Positions 1-12,570 of a stretch of 33,368 nucleotides of DNA are shown here, one piece after another. The notes under the pieces were generated by a model that was not told where the DNA came from, did not search any database, and saw only the letters and a list, made by a program, of their open reading frames with translations. Within the stretch, counting starts at the first letter, position 1; each line of letters begins with the position of its first letter. The position numbers and the translations under genes are program-made. Source of the DNA: Pseudomonadota bacterium (GTDB lineage: Bacteria > Pseudomonadota > Gammaproteobacteria > Steroidobacterales > Steroidobacteraceae); NCBI GenBank assembly GCA_026398785.1, contig JAPLSF010000033.1:1-33368 (forward strand). Direction: 5' to 3'.

Positions 1-1549
1 CGATGAGCATGTAGGAATTGAGTGGCGTGACGATGTTCACCACGGAGTCACCGATGCGATAGGCCGCCGTCGTGAGTTCGGGGCTCATGCCGACGATCAT
101 GAACATCGGCACGAAGATCGGCGCGAGCACGCCGAACTTCGACAGCATGCCGCTCATCGCGAAGTCGCCGAGCACGACGACCAGCACGAACAGCATCAGC
201 AGCAGCGGGATCGGCAGCGCCGCGTCGAAGAGCAGCGAGCCGCCGGCGTAGGCAAGCATGCGGTCCATCTGCGAGTACGCGAAGTAGTTCACGAACTGCG
301 CGAGGAAGAAGAGGATCACGAGCACCGGCACGATCGAGCGGATGCCGTGGTTCAGCGCCGCCACGAAGTCCGCCTGCGTCCGCAGCGTGCCGGTCATGCG
401 GCCGTAGACCATGCCGGGCAGCAGGAACGACAGCAGGATCATCGGCACGATGACTTGCGACCAGCGCGGCCCCGGCCCCTCCACGAGCCGCGCCGGCGCA
501 TCGGCTGCCACGACCGAGAGCGGCTCGCGCGCAAGCAGCGTCGCGCCTTGCGCCGCCGGAGTGCCCGCCGGAGCGACCTCGACCGGCTGCTGCACGAGCA
601 CCCGCCCGTTCGCGAGCGTCGGCTGCCCCGGGCCGTGCAGCGGCGAGCCCGGCATCCAGATGAGCGCCGCGAACACGGCGAGCACCGCCGCCATGGTGGC
701 GAGCGACCACTTGAGCGCGTGCCGCTCGGCCGGCGCGAGCGTCATGTCGGCAAGCTCGCCACTGCCGTCCGTCCGCGCGTCGCCCGGGTGCAGCCGCGCC
801 AACCGCGGCTCGACGACCCGATCCGTCACCCACCAGCCGACCGCGGTCACGACGAACGCCGAGACGATCTTGAAGTAGTAGTTGTGCAGGATCGTCACCG
901 AGTACGCCGGATCGATGACGTGCGCGGCTTCCTGGGCGAAGCCCGTGAGGACGCCATCCCCGCCCGTCGGGAACAGGCCGCCGCCGAAACCGCCCGCCAC
1001 GCCGCAGAAGGCCGCCGCGAGCCCCGCGACGGGATGCCGTCCCGCTGCGAGGTACAGCGCCGCGGCAAGCGGCGGCAGGATCACGTAGCCCGCGTCGCTC
1101 GCGACCGAGCTGTTCGCACCCAGGAACACGATCACGGGCGTGAGCAGGCGCGCGGGCGTCACGAACGCGAGCTGCCGCATCAGCGCCGAAAAGAGGCCGA
1201 ACTTCTCGGCGAGCCCGATGCCGAGCATTGACACGAACACGAGCGGCAGCGCCGGCATCGTCGCGAAGTTGCGCAGCATCGAGGAGAACATGAAGTAGAG
1301 CCCCTCGGCGGTGAGGAGGCTCCTGGGCTCGACCAACGCGCCAGCCGCGACCAGCGAGACGCTCACGCCCTCGGGCCCGGGCACGGCGACCGGCTTGAGT
1401 GGCTGGACGCTCCACCCAACCGCGGCACCGATCGCGGAACCGAGCACCACGAAGAAGGCGAGCCAGCAGAACAGGATCGGCGGCTCGGGCAGCTTGTTGC
1501 CGAGCCGCTCGATCAGGTCGAGCAGCGACGCGCGGGAGCGATCGGACAT
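1..1549 (-). CDS. AbgT-family transporter, 3' end cut by window edge
   Basis: Inner-membrane transporter of the AbgT family, whose members carry p-aminobenzoyl-glutamate or export antimetabolites such as sulfonamides. The reading frame from ATG 1549 runs open for 516 codons to the left edge. It begins MSDRSRASLLDLIERLGNKL, followed by a hydrophobic helix (ILFCWLAFFVVLG). Family-like features are the NSSVASDAGYVILPPLAA segment and the glycine-rich GGFGGGLFPTGGDG around residues 185-200. The last residues seen (NSYMLI) match the region near the C-terminus, so only a few tens of residues are probably missing (AbgT proteins are usually about 510-530 aa). No good Shine-Dalgarno precedes the ATG. 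It lies downstream of gyrB on the same strand with a 164-bp gap, so it is probably a separate unit. The family call is strong; the substrate is unknown. Confidence 0.88.
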   Translation of the reverse strand, partial: MSDRSRASLLDLIERLGNKLPEPPILFCWLAFFVVLGSAIGAAVGWSVQPLKPVAVPGPEGVSVSLVAAGALVEPRSLLTAEGLYFMFSSMLRNFATMPALPLVFVSMLGIGLAEKFGLFSALMRQLAFVTPARLLTPVIVFLGANSSVASDAGYVILPPLAAALYLAAGRHPVAGLAAAFCGVAGGFGGGLFPTGGDGVLTGFAQEAAHVIDPAYSVTILHNYYFKIVSAFVVTAVGWWVTDRVVEPRLARLHPGDARTDGSGELADMTLAPAERHALKWSLATMAAVLAVFAALIWMPGSPLHGPGQPTLANGRVLVQQPVEVAPAGTPAAQGATLLAREPLSVVAADAPARLVEGPGPRWSQVIVPMILLSFLLPGMVYGRMTGTLRTQADFVAALNHGIRSIVPVLVILFFLAQFVNYFAYSQMDRMLAYAGGSLLFDAALPIPLLLMLFVLVVVLGDFAMSGMLSKFGVLAPIFVPMFMIVGMSPELTTAAYRIGDSVVNIVTPLNSYMLI

Positions 1550-1713
1550 CAGGGTGCTATCTGGTGATTGTTGGCCTAAGAAAATCGGTTCGTGGCGACG
1601 AGGGGGGTGGATTCACAGGCCGAACACGTGGCCGCAGCCACGCCAATCGTCGCGGCCACGCCTGAACGAGAATTGGTTCTTGCGAATGCGGTGGGCGAGT
1701 CCGACAGCAGCAG
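1550..1713. other. gyrB-abgT gap, inverted repeat only
   Basis: This gap between the gyrB stop and the transporter start contains a perfect 9-bp inverted repeat (CGTGGCCGC at 1627-1635, GCGGCCACG at 1652-1660, 16-nt loop). No T-run follows on the minus strand, so I do not call a rho-independent terminator. I see no convincing sigma-70 promoter and no small gene. Confidence 0.4.
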
Positions 1714-5880
<4,167 letters not shown>

Positions 5881-5896
5881 TCAGAGGGACGTGGGA

Positions 5897-6970
5897 TTAT
5901 AGCAGAGAGGTGATTTTTCCGTGTTCCACGTGAAACCTTCGGGTCGCGGAAAGCCGTTGGAACGCTTCCATATTCGGGTCCAGGGCCGTCACGAAGAGCT
6001 GCCCCGGCAGCTCCAACACCACCGAGAGCAGCCGTTCCAGGTTGGCCACGTCGAGTTCTGCCGCAGGGTCATCCACAAGTAGCGCCGCCGTAGGACTGCC
6101 CAACACGTCATCGCATTTGAGCTGCCCAAGGAGCATCGCTGAGGCTGTCAGCTTCTGCTGACCGCGGGACACGCGGTGCTTGGCCAGATCCCCCGCCACG
6201 CGGATCGACAGGTCGGCTCGATGAGGACCGGAGTGCGTTGTCCCCCGCTCCCGGTCCCTCGGCCAGGAATGCTCGATCGCATCTCTCAGTTCAGTCCCGG
6301 CTGCCCAACCATCGCTGAGCGAGAGCTCGATGGTCGTGCCTAGAAGGCGCTGCCCGACCGCCGCGACGTAAGGCTGCAACTTGGCGAAGTACTCCCGGCG
6401 GGAAGTGGCCAGGGAACGGCCGGACTCCAACAGCTCCGGATCCCAGGCACGGACCACTTGTTCAGGCGCCTCGGCCCTCAACGCGGCGTTGCGCTGTTTG
6501 AGCGCGCGCTGGTACCGACGCCACTGCTCCACGAACCTTGGTTCCACGTGGAACACTCCCCAGTCCAGGTAGCGGCGACGCTCCTGTGGGCCCTCCTCAA
6601 CCAAGCGATGGACTTCGGGGTCAATCGCCTGCACCGGCAGGATCGTGGCAAGTTCAGCCAGGCTGCCAACCCGGTTGCCCGCCGCCCGGGCCTCGAATCC
6701 TTCCCGGCTGTACCGAACGCCGACCGGGCGGACACTTTCGCCGACTTCGAAGCGTCCCGTGAGCAGCAACTCCTGGGCGCCTTTGCGAATCAGGGTTTCG
6801 TTGCGGGTGGTGCGGAATGAGCGTCCACGCCCCAGAAAGAAGATCGCCTCCAACAGGCTGGTCTTGCCCGAGGCGTTTGCACCGCTGATCAGGTTGCAGC
6901 GGCCGTCGAATTCGAGATCCGTCGAGGCAATGCAACGGAAATCGCGGACCTCGAGGTGGCGCAGACTCAT
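5897..6970 (-). CDS. recF: DNA replication and repair protein RecF
   Basis: SMC-like ATPase that binds gapped DNA and, with RecO and RecR, loads RecA at stalled forks. The 357-aa length is normal. Walker A is GANASGKTS at residues 30-38, the ABC signature is SRGQQKL, and Walker B is LLVDDPAAELD. The start MSLRHLEVRDFRCI is the standard RecF N-terminus. The gene lies between dnaN (132-bp gap) and gyrB (28-bp gap) on the same strand. Two near-consensus parS sequences are inside its coding region (5922-5937 and 6540-6555), so part of the protein sequence (for example FHVEHG near the C-terminus) is set by a centromere site. Confidence 0.97.
   Translation of the reverse strand: MSLRHLEVRDFRCIASTDLEFDGRCNLISGANASGKTSLLEAIFFLGRGRSFRTTRNETLIRKGAQELLLTGRFEVGESVRPVGVRYSREGFEARAAGNRVGSLAELATILPVQAIDPEVHRLVEEGPQERRRYLDWGVFHVEPRFVEQWRRYQRALKQRNAALRAEAPEQVVRAWDPELLESGRSLATSRREYFAKLQPYVAAVGQRLLGTTIELSLSDGWAAGTELRDAIEHSWPRDRERGTTHSGPHRADLSIRVAGDLAKHRVSRGQQKLTASAMLLGQLKCDDVLGSPTAALLVDDPAAELDVANLERLLSVVLELPGQLFVTALDPNMEAFQRLSATRRFHVEHGKITSLL
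5922..5937. promoter_or_regulatory. parS-like ParB binding site 1 (in recF)
   Basis: TGTTCCACGTGAAACC, 15 of 16 bases of the parS consensus TGTTYCACGTGRAACA. It lies in the last codons of recF, just before the gyrB leader. Confidence 0.88.
6540..6555. promoter_or_regulatory. parS-like ParB binding site 2 (in recF)
   Basis: GGTTCCACGTGGAACA, 15 of 16 bases of the parS consensus, lying inside recF about 0.6 kb from site 1. Confidence 0.85.
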
Positions 6971-6988
6971 GGCGTCAGGCTAAACCGA

Positions 6989-7004
6989 TGTTCCACGTGG
7001 AACT
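6989..7004. promoter_or_regulatory. parS-like ParB binding site 3
   Basis: TGTTCCACGTGGAACT, 15 of 16 bases of the parS consensus, in the recF-dnaN gap 18 bp upstream of the recF start. It is part of a 28-bp segment (6988-7015) repeated nearly exactly at 7042-7069. Confidence 0.88.
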
Positions 7005-7042
7005 AACCTGAGCGCGTTCAGGACAACCGTACGTTCGCCGGA

Positions 7043-7058
7043 TGTTCCACGTGGAACC
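7043..7058. promoter_or_regulatory. parS-like ParB binding site 4
   Basis: TGTTCCACGTGGAACC, 15 of 16 bases of the parS consensus, 54 bp from site 3. The flanking AACCTTAGCG matches AACCTGAGCG beside site 3, so the pair looks like a local duplication. Confidence 0.88.
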
Positions 7059-7102
7059 AACCTTAGCGGCGCAGACCTGGACGTGCGCCAGCCCTCCGCC
7101 GC

Positions 7103-8203
7103 TCAGAGCCGCATCGGCATGACGACGTAGCGGGCCGACCCGTCCTGCGTGGCACGGATCAGGCAGCTGCTGTTGCCGTCGGTCAAACCCACCTGCACGT
7201 CTGCGCCGTCTACAGCCGCCAGCGCGTCGAGCAGGTAATTGACGTTGAAGCCGATTTCCAGCTCTTCGCCGTCGTAAGTTACTTCGACTTCTTCTTCAGC
7301 CTCTTCCTGCTCCGGGTTGTGCGCCTGGATCATCAGCGCATTCGGCTTGAGCGCGAAGCGGATGCCGCGATACTTCTCGTTCGACAGAATCGCCGCACGC
7401 TGCAGCGCCTGGCGCAAATCGTCGCGAACTGCGCCAATCGTCTTGGGCGGCGTGGCAGGGATCACGCGGCTATATTCCGGGAAACGGCCGTCAATGAGCT
7501 TGGAAGTGAAGCGAATTTCGCCAATCTGGACGCGAAGATGATTGGATCCGATCGAAACCTCGAGCATCTGGTCTTCGTTGCCCAGAATCCGCTGCAATTC
7601 GAGCACGCCTTTGCGTGGAACGATGACCTGTTGGCCTGCTTTTCCGCCATTTGGCAGCTCAACTTCGCACAATGCGAGCCGATGGCCGTCAGTTGCGACA
7701 GCTCGCAACATTTTCGCCGAAGTTTCAAGCAGCAGGCCGTTCAGGTAGTACCGGACGTCCTGCTGAGCCATCGAGAAGTGGGTCTTGTCGAGCAGCCGCT
7801 TGAAGTCCTTCTGGGGCAGCTGCAGGGTCTGCTCTGCGTTGATCTCCTCCACGGTGGGGAACTCTGCCGCCGGGAGCGTGGAGAGCGTGAAGCGACTCTT
7901 GCGAGCGCGTACGAGCATCCGTTCGCCTTCCTGCGTGAGCGTGATCTCGGTGCCTTCCGGCAACGCGCGACAGATGTCCAGCAGCTTGCGTCCCGGGATC
8001 GTGATGTCACCGCCTCGCTGCACGTCCACGTCGGACGTGGCGACGAGTTCGACTTCGAGATCCGTCGCCGTGATCGAGAGCTTGCCGCCTTTGGCCGATA
8101 CCAGCACGTTCGCCAGGATCGGCATCGTCTGCTTGCGCTCGACGACACCGATGACGGCCTGCAGCGGGCTCAGGATCGCTTCGCGCTTCGCGATGATCTT
8201 CAT
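7103..8203 (-). CDS. dnaN: DNA polymerase III subunit beta (sliding clamp)
   Basis: The ring-shaped processivity clamp for DNA polymerase III and a docking platform for many repair proteins. The 366-aa length and N-terminus MKIIAKREAILSPLQAVIGVVERKQTMPIL-type are standard for gammaproteobacteria, and the C-terminus ends with the conserved RYVVMPMRL. The whole reading frame aligns with the family without breaks. It lies between dnaA and recF. The start at 8203 faces the likely oriC, and there is only a weak purine-rich stretch (AGAAG) immediately before the ATG. No alternative start is better supported. Confidence 0.97.
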   Translation of the reverse strand: MKIIAKREAILSPLQAVIGVVERKQTMPILANVLVSAKGGKLSITATDLEVELVATSDVDVQRGGDITIPGRKLLDICRALPEGTEITLTQEGERMLVRARKSRFTLSTLPAAEFPTVEEINAEQTLQLPQKDFKRLLDKTHFSMAQQDVRYYLNGLLLETSAKMLRAVATDGHRLALCEVELPNGGKAGQQVIVPRKGVLELQRILGNEDQMLEVSIGSNHLRVQIGEIRFTSKLIDGRFPEYSRVIPATPPKTIGAVRDDLRQALQRAAILSNEKYRGIRFALKPNALMIQAHNPEQEEAEEEVEVTYDGEELEIGFNVNYLLDALAAVDGADVQVGLTDGNSSCLIRATQDGSARYVVMPMRL

Positions 8204-8411
8204 CTTCTATAGTTCCGGAGTCTTTATATAAGAGATCTATTGTTATGACTTTTAGCACAGCCCATGTCTGTGCAAAACCTCAGTTTTCCCAATGCCAGCG
8301 CGCATTTGCCGACCGGGTCAGCACCCCTTGCAACGCACGCAAGCCCTGTCCGCAGCCTGTGGATGAAATGTGGAGTACTCGACCTTCGATTTCATCCACA
8401 GGTTAATCATG
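8204..8411. other. Probable oriC (dnaA-dnaN intergenic region)
   Basis: A 208-bp gap between the dnaA stop and the dnaN start. Next to dnaN it holds an AT-rich stretch containing GATCTATTGTTAT (8234-8246), one mismatch from the E. coli oriC unwinding 13-mer GATCTNTTNTTTT. Near dnaA lie two DnaA-box-like 9-mers TCATCCACA in opposite orientation (8358-8366 minus, 8392-8400 plus), each one mismatch from TTATCCACA. A short inverted repeat GCACAG/CTGTGC lies at 8255-8273. Flanking by dnaA and dnaN and the nearby parS cluster support the call. Few strong DnaA boxes are visible, so part of the origin may lie in the rpmH-dnaA gap. Confidence 0.75.
8356..8402. repeat. 14-bp inverted repeat built from two DnaA boxes
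   Basis: CCTGTGGATGAAAT (8356-8369) and its exact reverse complement (8389-8402) are separated by 19 nt. Each arm contains the 9-mer TCATCCACA. The repeat starts 10 bp beyond the dnaA stop, so it could serve as paired DnaA binding sites, as a hairpin at the dnaA mRNA 3' end, or both. No T-run follows it. Confidence 0.8.
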
Positions 8412-9818
8412 TCATCCCGCAAGCGTTCTCAACAGGTTTGAATAGTCCTCGTTGAGCCGCTGCTGCGAAGTCCGCAGCTCCTTCACGACGCGGCAGGCAT
8501 GCAGCACCGTCGTGTGGTCACGGCCACCAAAAGCATCGCCGATTTCCGGCAGGCTGTGATTGGTCAGCTCCTTCGACAATGCCATCGCCATCTGCCTCGG
8601 CCGCGTGATCGAGCGGCTGCGCCGGCGTGACAACAGATCGGCCACGCGGATCTTGTAGTACTCCGCGACCGTCTTCTGGATGTTCTCGATCGTGACCAGG
8701 CGCTCCTGCAGCGCGAGCAGGTCCTTGAGCGCTTCCTTCGCAAAATCCAGCGTGATCGGCCGACCCGTGAATTGCGAGTTCGCGATCACGCGGCGCATTG
8801 CTCCTTCGAGTTCGCGCACGTTGGAGCGGATGCGCTTGGCGACGAAGAACGCGACCTCCTCCGGCAGCTCGACGCCGCTGGCTGCAGACTTGCTCATCAG
8901 GATCGCGACGCACGTTTCGAGTTCGGGCGGCTCGATCGCCACCGTGAGTCCCCAGCCGAAGCGCGACTTGAGACGCTCCTCCAGGCCTTCGACTTCCTTC
9001 GGATAGCGGTCGCAAGTGAGGATCACCTGCTGCTGCCCTTCGAGCAGCGTATTGAACGTATTGAAGAACTCTTCCTGCGAACGATCCTTGCCCGCGAAGA
9101 ACTGGATGTCGTCGATCAGCAGCGCGTCGAGGGTGCGGTACGCCTGCTTGAACTCGTTGATGGTGTTGTGCTGCAGCGCGCGGACCATGTCGCCGACGAA
9201 GCGCTCGGAGTGCACGTAGGCGACTTTTGCGTCCTTGTTGCGCGCGCGGATCTGGTTGCCGACGGCATGCATCAAGTGCGTCTTGCCGAGGCCGACGCCA
9301 CCGTAGATGAACAGCGGGTTGTAGGCGCGCCCCGGGTTCTCGGCGACCTGGACCGCGGCGGCGCGCGCCAACTGGTTGCTCTTGCCCTCGACGAAATTCG
9401 CGAACGTGAACTCGGCGTTCAGCCGGCCGCCGAACTGGGGCAGGGGGTCGATCGTGCGCCGGGGAGGCGCACCGGGCTGAGACTCAAACGTGGCCGGCGG
9501 CCGAGCCACGGAGCGCGGTTGCACCGGCAGGCCGATTCCATCCGTCATCTGGGTTGGTGTGGGGAGCGGCTGGCGCCGGGACCCGATTTCCACGGTCACT
9601 TGTGGGGCCGGCGCAGGCACCAGCTCGTCCACCAGTTCGCTGATGCGCGACGTGCAGTTCTGATTGACCCAATCGACCACGTACCGGTTGGGCGCCAGCA
9701 GTCGCAGCCGGTCCCCGTCTTCGACGGCCTGCAGCGGGCGGATCCAGGTGTTGAAAGCCTGTTCCGGTAGCTCCGCTTCGAGCCGGCGGAGGCATTGATG
9801 CCAGAGCGAAATCTCCAC
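8412..9818 (-). CDS. dnaA: Chromosomal replication initiator protein DnaA
   Basis: AAA+ initiator that binds DnaA boxes and opens oriC. I choose GTG 9818, giving 468 aa beginning (M)[19 protein letters not shown], because domain I starts here in gammaproteobacteria. The 74 in-frame codons upstream are low-complexity and unlike DnaA. An AGAAAGG lies about 11 nt before the GTG. Walker [10 protein letters not shown] is at about residues 173-181, followed by Walker [10 protein letters not shown]. The C-terminal duplex-binding signature [12 protein letters not shown] is complete. A P/T-rich linker (domain II) separates domain I from the ATPase. It is divergent from rpmH, with a DnaA-box-like site at 9897 that could mediate autoregulation. 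Confidence 0.96.
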   Translation of the reverse strand: MEISLWHQCLRRLEAELPEQAFNTWIRPLQAVEDGDRLRLLAPNRYVVDWVNQNCTSRISELVDELVPAPAPQVTVEIGSRRQPLPTPTQMTDGIGLPVQPRSVARPPATFESQPGAPPRRTIDPLPQFGGRLNAEFTFANFVEGKSNQLARAAAVQVAENPGRAYNPLFIYGGVGLGKTHLMHAVGNQIRARNKDAKVAYVHSERFVGDMVRALQHNTINEFKQAYRTLDALLIDDIQFFAGKDRSQEEFFNTFNTLLEGQQQVILTCDRYPKEVEGLEERLKSRFGWGLTVAIEPPELETCVAILMSKSAASGVELPEEVAFFVAKRIRSNVRELEGAMRRVIANSQFTGRPITLDFAKEALKDLLALQERLVTIENIQKTVAEYYKIRVADLLSRRRSRSITRPRQMAMALSKELTNHSLPEIGDAFGGRDHTTVLHACRVVKELRTSQQRLNEDYSNLLRTLAG

Positions 9819-9896
9819 GAACCGACGGGCCTTTCTAAGGGACGGTGAGCGCTTGCCAGCGGGAAGGGGCGGCGAGTGTATACCGGCCTCCAGGCC

Positions 9897-9905
9897 TGTG
9901 GATAT
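9897..9905 (-). promoter_or_regulatory. DnaA-box-like site upstream of dnaA
   Basis: ATATCCACA on the minus strand, one mismatch from TTATCCACA, in the rpmH-dnaA divergent gap. It is positioned to allow DnaA autoregulation or to form part of a bipartite origin. Confidence 0.6.
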
Positions 9906-9917
9906 CTTCGGTTGAGG

Positions 9918-9946
9918 TTGACTCTGCCAGGGTCCGTGCGTATTCT
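9918..9946 (+). promoter_or_regulatory. Sigma-70-type promoter for rpmH
   Basis: TTGACT (9918-9923), a 17-nt spacer and TATTCT (9941-9946), reading toward rpmH. This is the best promoter match in the divergent gap. Transcription would begin near 9953, about 75 nt before the rpmH start. Confidence 0.65.
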
Positions 9947-10027
9947 TCCCGGCCCTTTTACGGCCAGTGCATGTTGTTGTTTCTGGTCCTGTTTTCCGGT
10001 CCTGTTTAGGACACTTCGGAGCCGAAG

Positions 10028-10162
10028 ATGAAGCGCACATTCAACCCGAGCAACCTGCACCGCAAGCGAGTCCATGGCTTCCGTGCGCGCATGGCCACCA
10101 AGGGCGGTCGTCTCGTCCTCGCCCGTCGTCGCGCGAAGGGCCGCAAGCGCCTTGCGGTCTGA
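10028..10162 (+). CDS. rpmH: 50S ribosomal protein L34
   Basis: A 44-residue, very basic protein of the large ribosomal subunit. It begins [20 protein letters not shown] and ends [12 protein letters not shown], the complete L34 pattern. The Shine-Dalgarno GGAG (10018-10021) lies 6 nt before the ATG. It is too short for most open-frame scans. It is first in the plus-strand unit rpmH-rnpA-yidD-yidC and diverges from dnaA, the classical origin arrangement. Its TGA overlaps a CTG that may start rnpA. Confidence 0.97.
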   Translation: MKRTFNPSNLHRKRVHGFRARMATKGGRLVLARRRAKGRKRLAV

Positions 10163-10551
10163 CCGTTCTCACCAGCAGTAACGATCGCACGCCTGTCTCG
10201 CGACGCTTCCCGCGCGCGAGCCGCCTGACCGACAAGCCCCAGTTCGACGCCGTTCATCGGCAAGGTCAGCGATCTGCCGATGCGCTGTTCCTCGTGCTCA
10301 CTCGTCCCAACGCAGCGGGACAGGCCCGGCTCGGACTCGCCGTCGGCATCAAGGCCGCGGGCAACGCCGTCAAGCGCAATCGCATCAAGCGCCTCGCCCG
10401 CGAATCGTTCCGTCACCGCCAGCAGGAACTGCCGCCCTTGGACGTCGTCGTCAATGCGCGACCTGCCGCCAGCAGCAGCAGCAGCGTCGAGATCCGCGCG
10501 AGCCTGCAATCGCACTGGGATAGGATCGTGCGACGATGCGCCCGTTCCTGA
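10159..10551 (+). CDS. rnpA: Ribonuclease P protein component, start uncertain
   Basis: Protein subunit of RNase P, which helps the catalytic RNA trim tRNA 5' leaders. The conserved core is clear: [20 protein letters not shown], then the RNR motif [18 protein letters not shown]. The frame has no ATG, GTG or TTG between 9967 and the middle of the conserved domain. I place the start at CTG 10159, which overlaps the rpmH stop (CTGA) and gives 130 aa, the normal size. Alternatives are CTG 10231, or ATG 9967 upstream of rpmH. The latter would make a 194-aa protein whose gene encloses rpmH in another frame, as I recall being described for Thermus. It ends 16 nt inside yidD, implying tight coupling. 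Confidence 0.88.
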   Translation: MTVLTSSNDRTPVSRRFPRASRLTDKPQFDAVHRQGQRSADALFLVLTRPNAAGQARLGLAVGIKAAGNAVKRNRIKRLARESFRHRQQELPPLDVVVNARPAASSSSSVEIRASLQSHWDRIVRRCARS

Positions 10552-10796
10552 TCGCCCTCATCACGTTCTACCGGTGGTTCATCAGCCCGATGCTCGGGCC
10601 GAACTGCCGCTTCCATCCCACGTGCTCCTGCTACGCGCAGGAAGCCATTCAACGTCACGGGGCGCTGCGCGGCTCGTGGCTCGCGGCGCGTCGCATTGGA
10701 CGCTGCCACCCCTGGAATCCCGGCGGCTGCGATCCCGTGCCCGCATGCACGCACACGCCGCACGACCACACTGATAAGCGACCGAGTCATGGATAA
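10536..10796 (+). CDS. yidD: Membrane protein insertion efficiency factor YidD
   Basis: Small membrane-associated protein thought to assist YidC-dependent insertion. The 86 aa carry the family signatures [27 protein letters not shown] and [12 protein letters not shown]. It overlaps the rnpA end by 16 nt and the yidC start by 8 nt (ATGGATAA), the standard compact order. The C-terminus is His/Asp-rich as in many homologues. Confidence 0.95.
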   Translation: MRPFLIALITFYRWFISPMLGPNCRFHPTCSCYAQEAIQRHGALRGSWLAARRIGRCHPWNPGGCDPVPACTHTPHDHTDKRPSHG

Positions 10797-12457
10797 CCCG
10801 CGCCTGTTTCTCTGGATTGGTCTCGCACTGCTCGCGTGGATGAACATCATCCAGTGGGACCGCGATTACGGCTCGCAGCCGGCTGTTGCATCGGCCACGA
10901 CGGCCGCGCCCGGCGCGACGTCAACGGCGGCCGCGCCTGCAGTGGGCACCACGCCATCGAGCCTGCCGTCGCTGCCTTCCGCCGCGGCGCCGGCCGCTGG
11001 CACGACCGCTGCGGCGGCCGTGCAAACGCCGGCCATCGGCGCCGTGGCGACGGACGTGCCGACGATTCGCGTCGTCACCGACGTGCTGGACATGGACATC
11101 AGCCTGCAGGGCGGCGACCTGCTGCGCGCGGACCTGTTGAAGTATCCGCAGGACAAGAAGCCGGGCAGTCCCGCGGTGAGATTGCTCTCGACTGACGACA
11201 CCACCTTCAGTGTCGTGCGCAGCGGCCTGCGTGCCGCCGACGGTCGCGCCGAACCGACGCACCTGGCCACGTACACCGCGCCCGCCACCGAGTTCCGCCT
11301 CGCGCCGGGCGCGCAGGAACTGCGCGTGCCGTTGACGTGGACGGATGGACAGGGCGTCACCGTGATGAAGACCTACGTCTTCAGGCCGGGCCAGTATGCG
11401 ATCGACGTGCAGTACGACGTGCAGAACGCTTCCACGGCGGATTGGAAGGCTGCTTCGTACGTGCAGTTTGCGCGGCACGTGTATTCGCAGAAGCGTTCGA
11501 TGTTCGACGTCGAGAGCTACGCGTTCCGCGGCCCGGCCGTGTACGACGGCAACAAGTATCAGAAGCTCACCGTCGACAAGGACGATGCGGCGTTCCGCGC
11601 ACCACTTCGTGTCGGCCGCCGTGCCGCCGAAGGGCGAGACCTACGATTTCTCGCTGCAACGTGAAGGCGACCATTCGCTGGTCAGCTACCGCGGCCCGCT
11701 CAAGAGCGTGCCCGCCGGCGCCAGCGCCGCGTTCAGCGAAAAGCTGTTCATCGGGCCCAAGCTGCAGGACCAGCTGCAGAAGACCGGCCCAAAGCTCGAG
11801 CTCACGGTCGACTACGGCAAGCTCACGATCCTTGCCAACCCGCTGTTCCACCTGCTCCAGTGGGTGCACAAGTACGTCCAGAACTGGGGCGTCACGATCA
11901 TCATCGTGACGATCCTGCTGAAGCTGCTGTTCTACAAGCTCACCGAAAAGAGCGGCCGCTCGATGGCCAAGATGCGAGCGATCGCGCCGCGCATCAAGGC
12001 GATCCAGGAGCGCTACAAGGACGATCGCGAACAGCTCGCGAAGCAGACGATGGAGCTGTACAAGCGCGAGAAGATCAACCCGGTTGCGGGCTGCCTGCCG
12101 ATCCTCGTGCAGATCCCCGTGTTCCTTGCGTTCTACTGGGCGCTGCTCGAGAGCGTCGAGATGCGCCAGGCGCCGTTCTTCGGCTGGATCCAGGACCTGT
12201 CGTCGAAGGATCCGTACTTCATCCTGCCGATCCTGATGGGCTTCGGCATGTTCGCGCAGTTCAAGCTGAACCCGGCGCCGCCCGATCCCATGCAGGCAAA
12301 GATGTTCGCCTTCATGCCCGTGATCATGACGGTGATGATGGCGTGGTTTCCGGCGGGCCTGGTGCTGTACTGGCTCACGAACACGCTGCTGTCGATTGCG
12401 CAGCAGTGGCAGATCAACCGGGTCGTCCTGGCTGAAGCAGCCAAGAGCGGCTCCTGA
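10789..12457 (+). pseudogene. yidC: Membrane protein insertase YidC, frameshifted with internal deletion
   Basis: YidC (Oxa1 family) inserts proteins into the inner membrane and is normally essential. Two frames are needed here. The first (from ATG 10789) encodes the N-terminal anchor LFLWIGLALLAWMNIIQW, an Ala/Thr/Pro-rich linker and the periplasmic domain up to KLTVDKDDAAF. It then goes out of register and stops at 11664. The second frame picks up at about 11597 with HHFVSAAVPPKGETYDFSLQ and continues through the 60KD insertase domain (NWGVTIIIVTILLKLLFY, GCLPILVQIPVFLAFYWALL) to 12457. Homologues have roughly 10-14 residues between these points, including a GGW-A-LQ-like motif that is absent here. 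So a stretch of non-multiple-of-three length appears lost near 11598. An assembly or sequencing error is at least as likely as a true lesion. Confidence 0.85.
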
Positions 12458-12466
12458 CGTCGTCCT

Positions 12467-12494
12467 GACCTCTCCCGCCGCAGCGAGAGAGGTC
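12467..12494. repeat. CCTCTC-type hairpin after yidC
   Basis: GACCTCTC (12467-12474) pairs with GAGAGGTC (12487-12494) across a 12-nt loop, 10 bp after the yidC stop. It has no T-run. It may act as an mRNA 3'-end stabiliser or simply be part of the repeat family. Confidence 0.6.
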
Positions 12495-12570
12495 GCGCCG
12501 AGCCGCGGGTGAGGGCCCTGGCGTTGGACCCGGCATGTCCTGCCATGATCGGAAACGCGGACACGCGCGG

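Noticed and set aside
48-1415. Long minus-strand open frame of 455 codons
   Set aside because: It is out of frame with the AbgT-family protein and its translation is Arg/Ala-rich low complexity typical of a GC-rich shadow.
8412-10040. DnaA starting at the far upstream ATG (542 aa)
   Set aside because: The first 74 residues do not resemble DnaA and would cover the rpmH-dnaA regulatory gap; GTG 9818 gives the normal protein.
12467-12494. Rho-independent terminator after yidC
   Set aside because: The stem is good, but no U-tract follows. The same stem type recurs as a repeat module, so I list it as a repeat.
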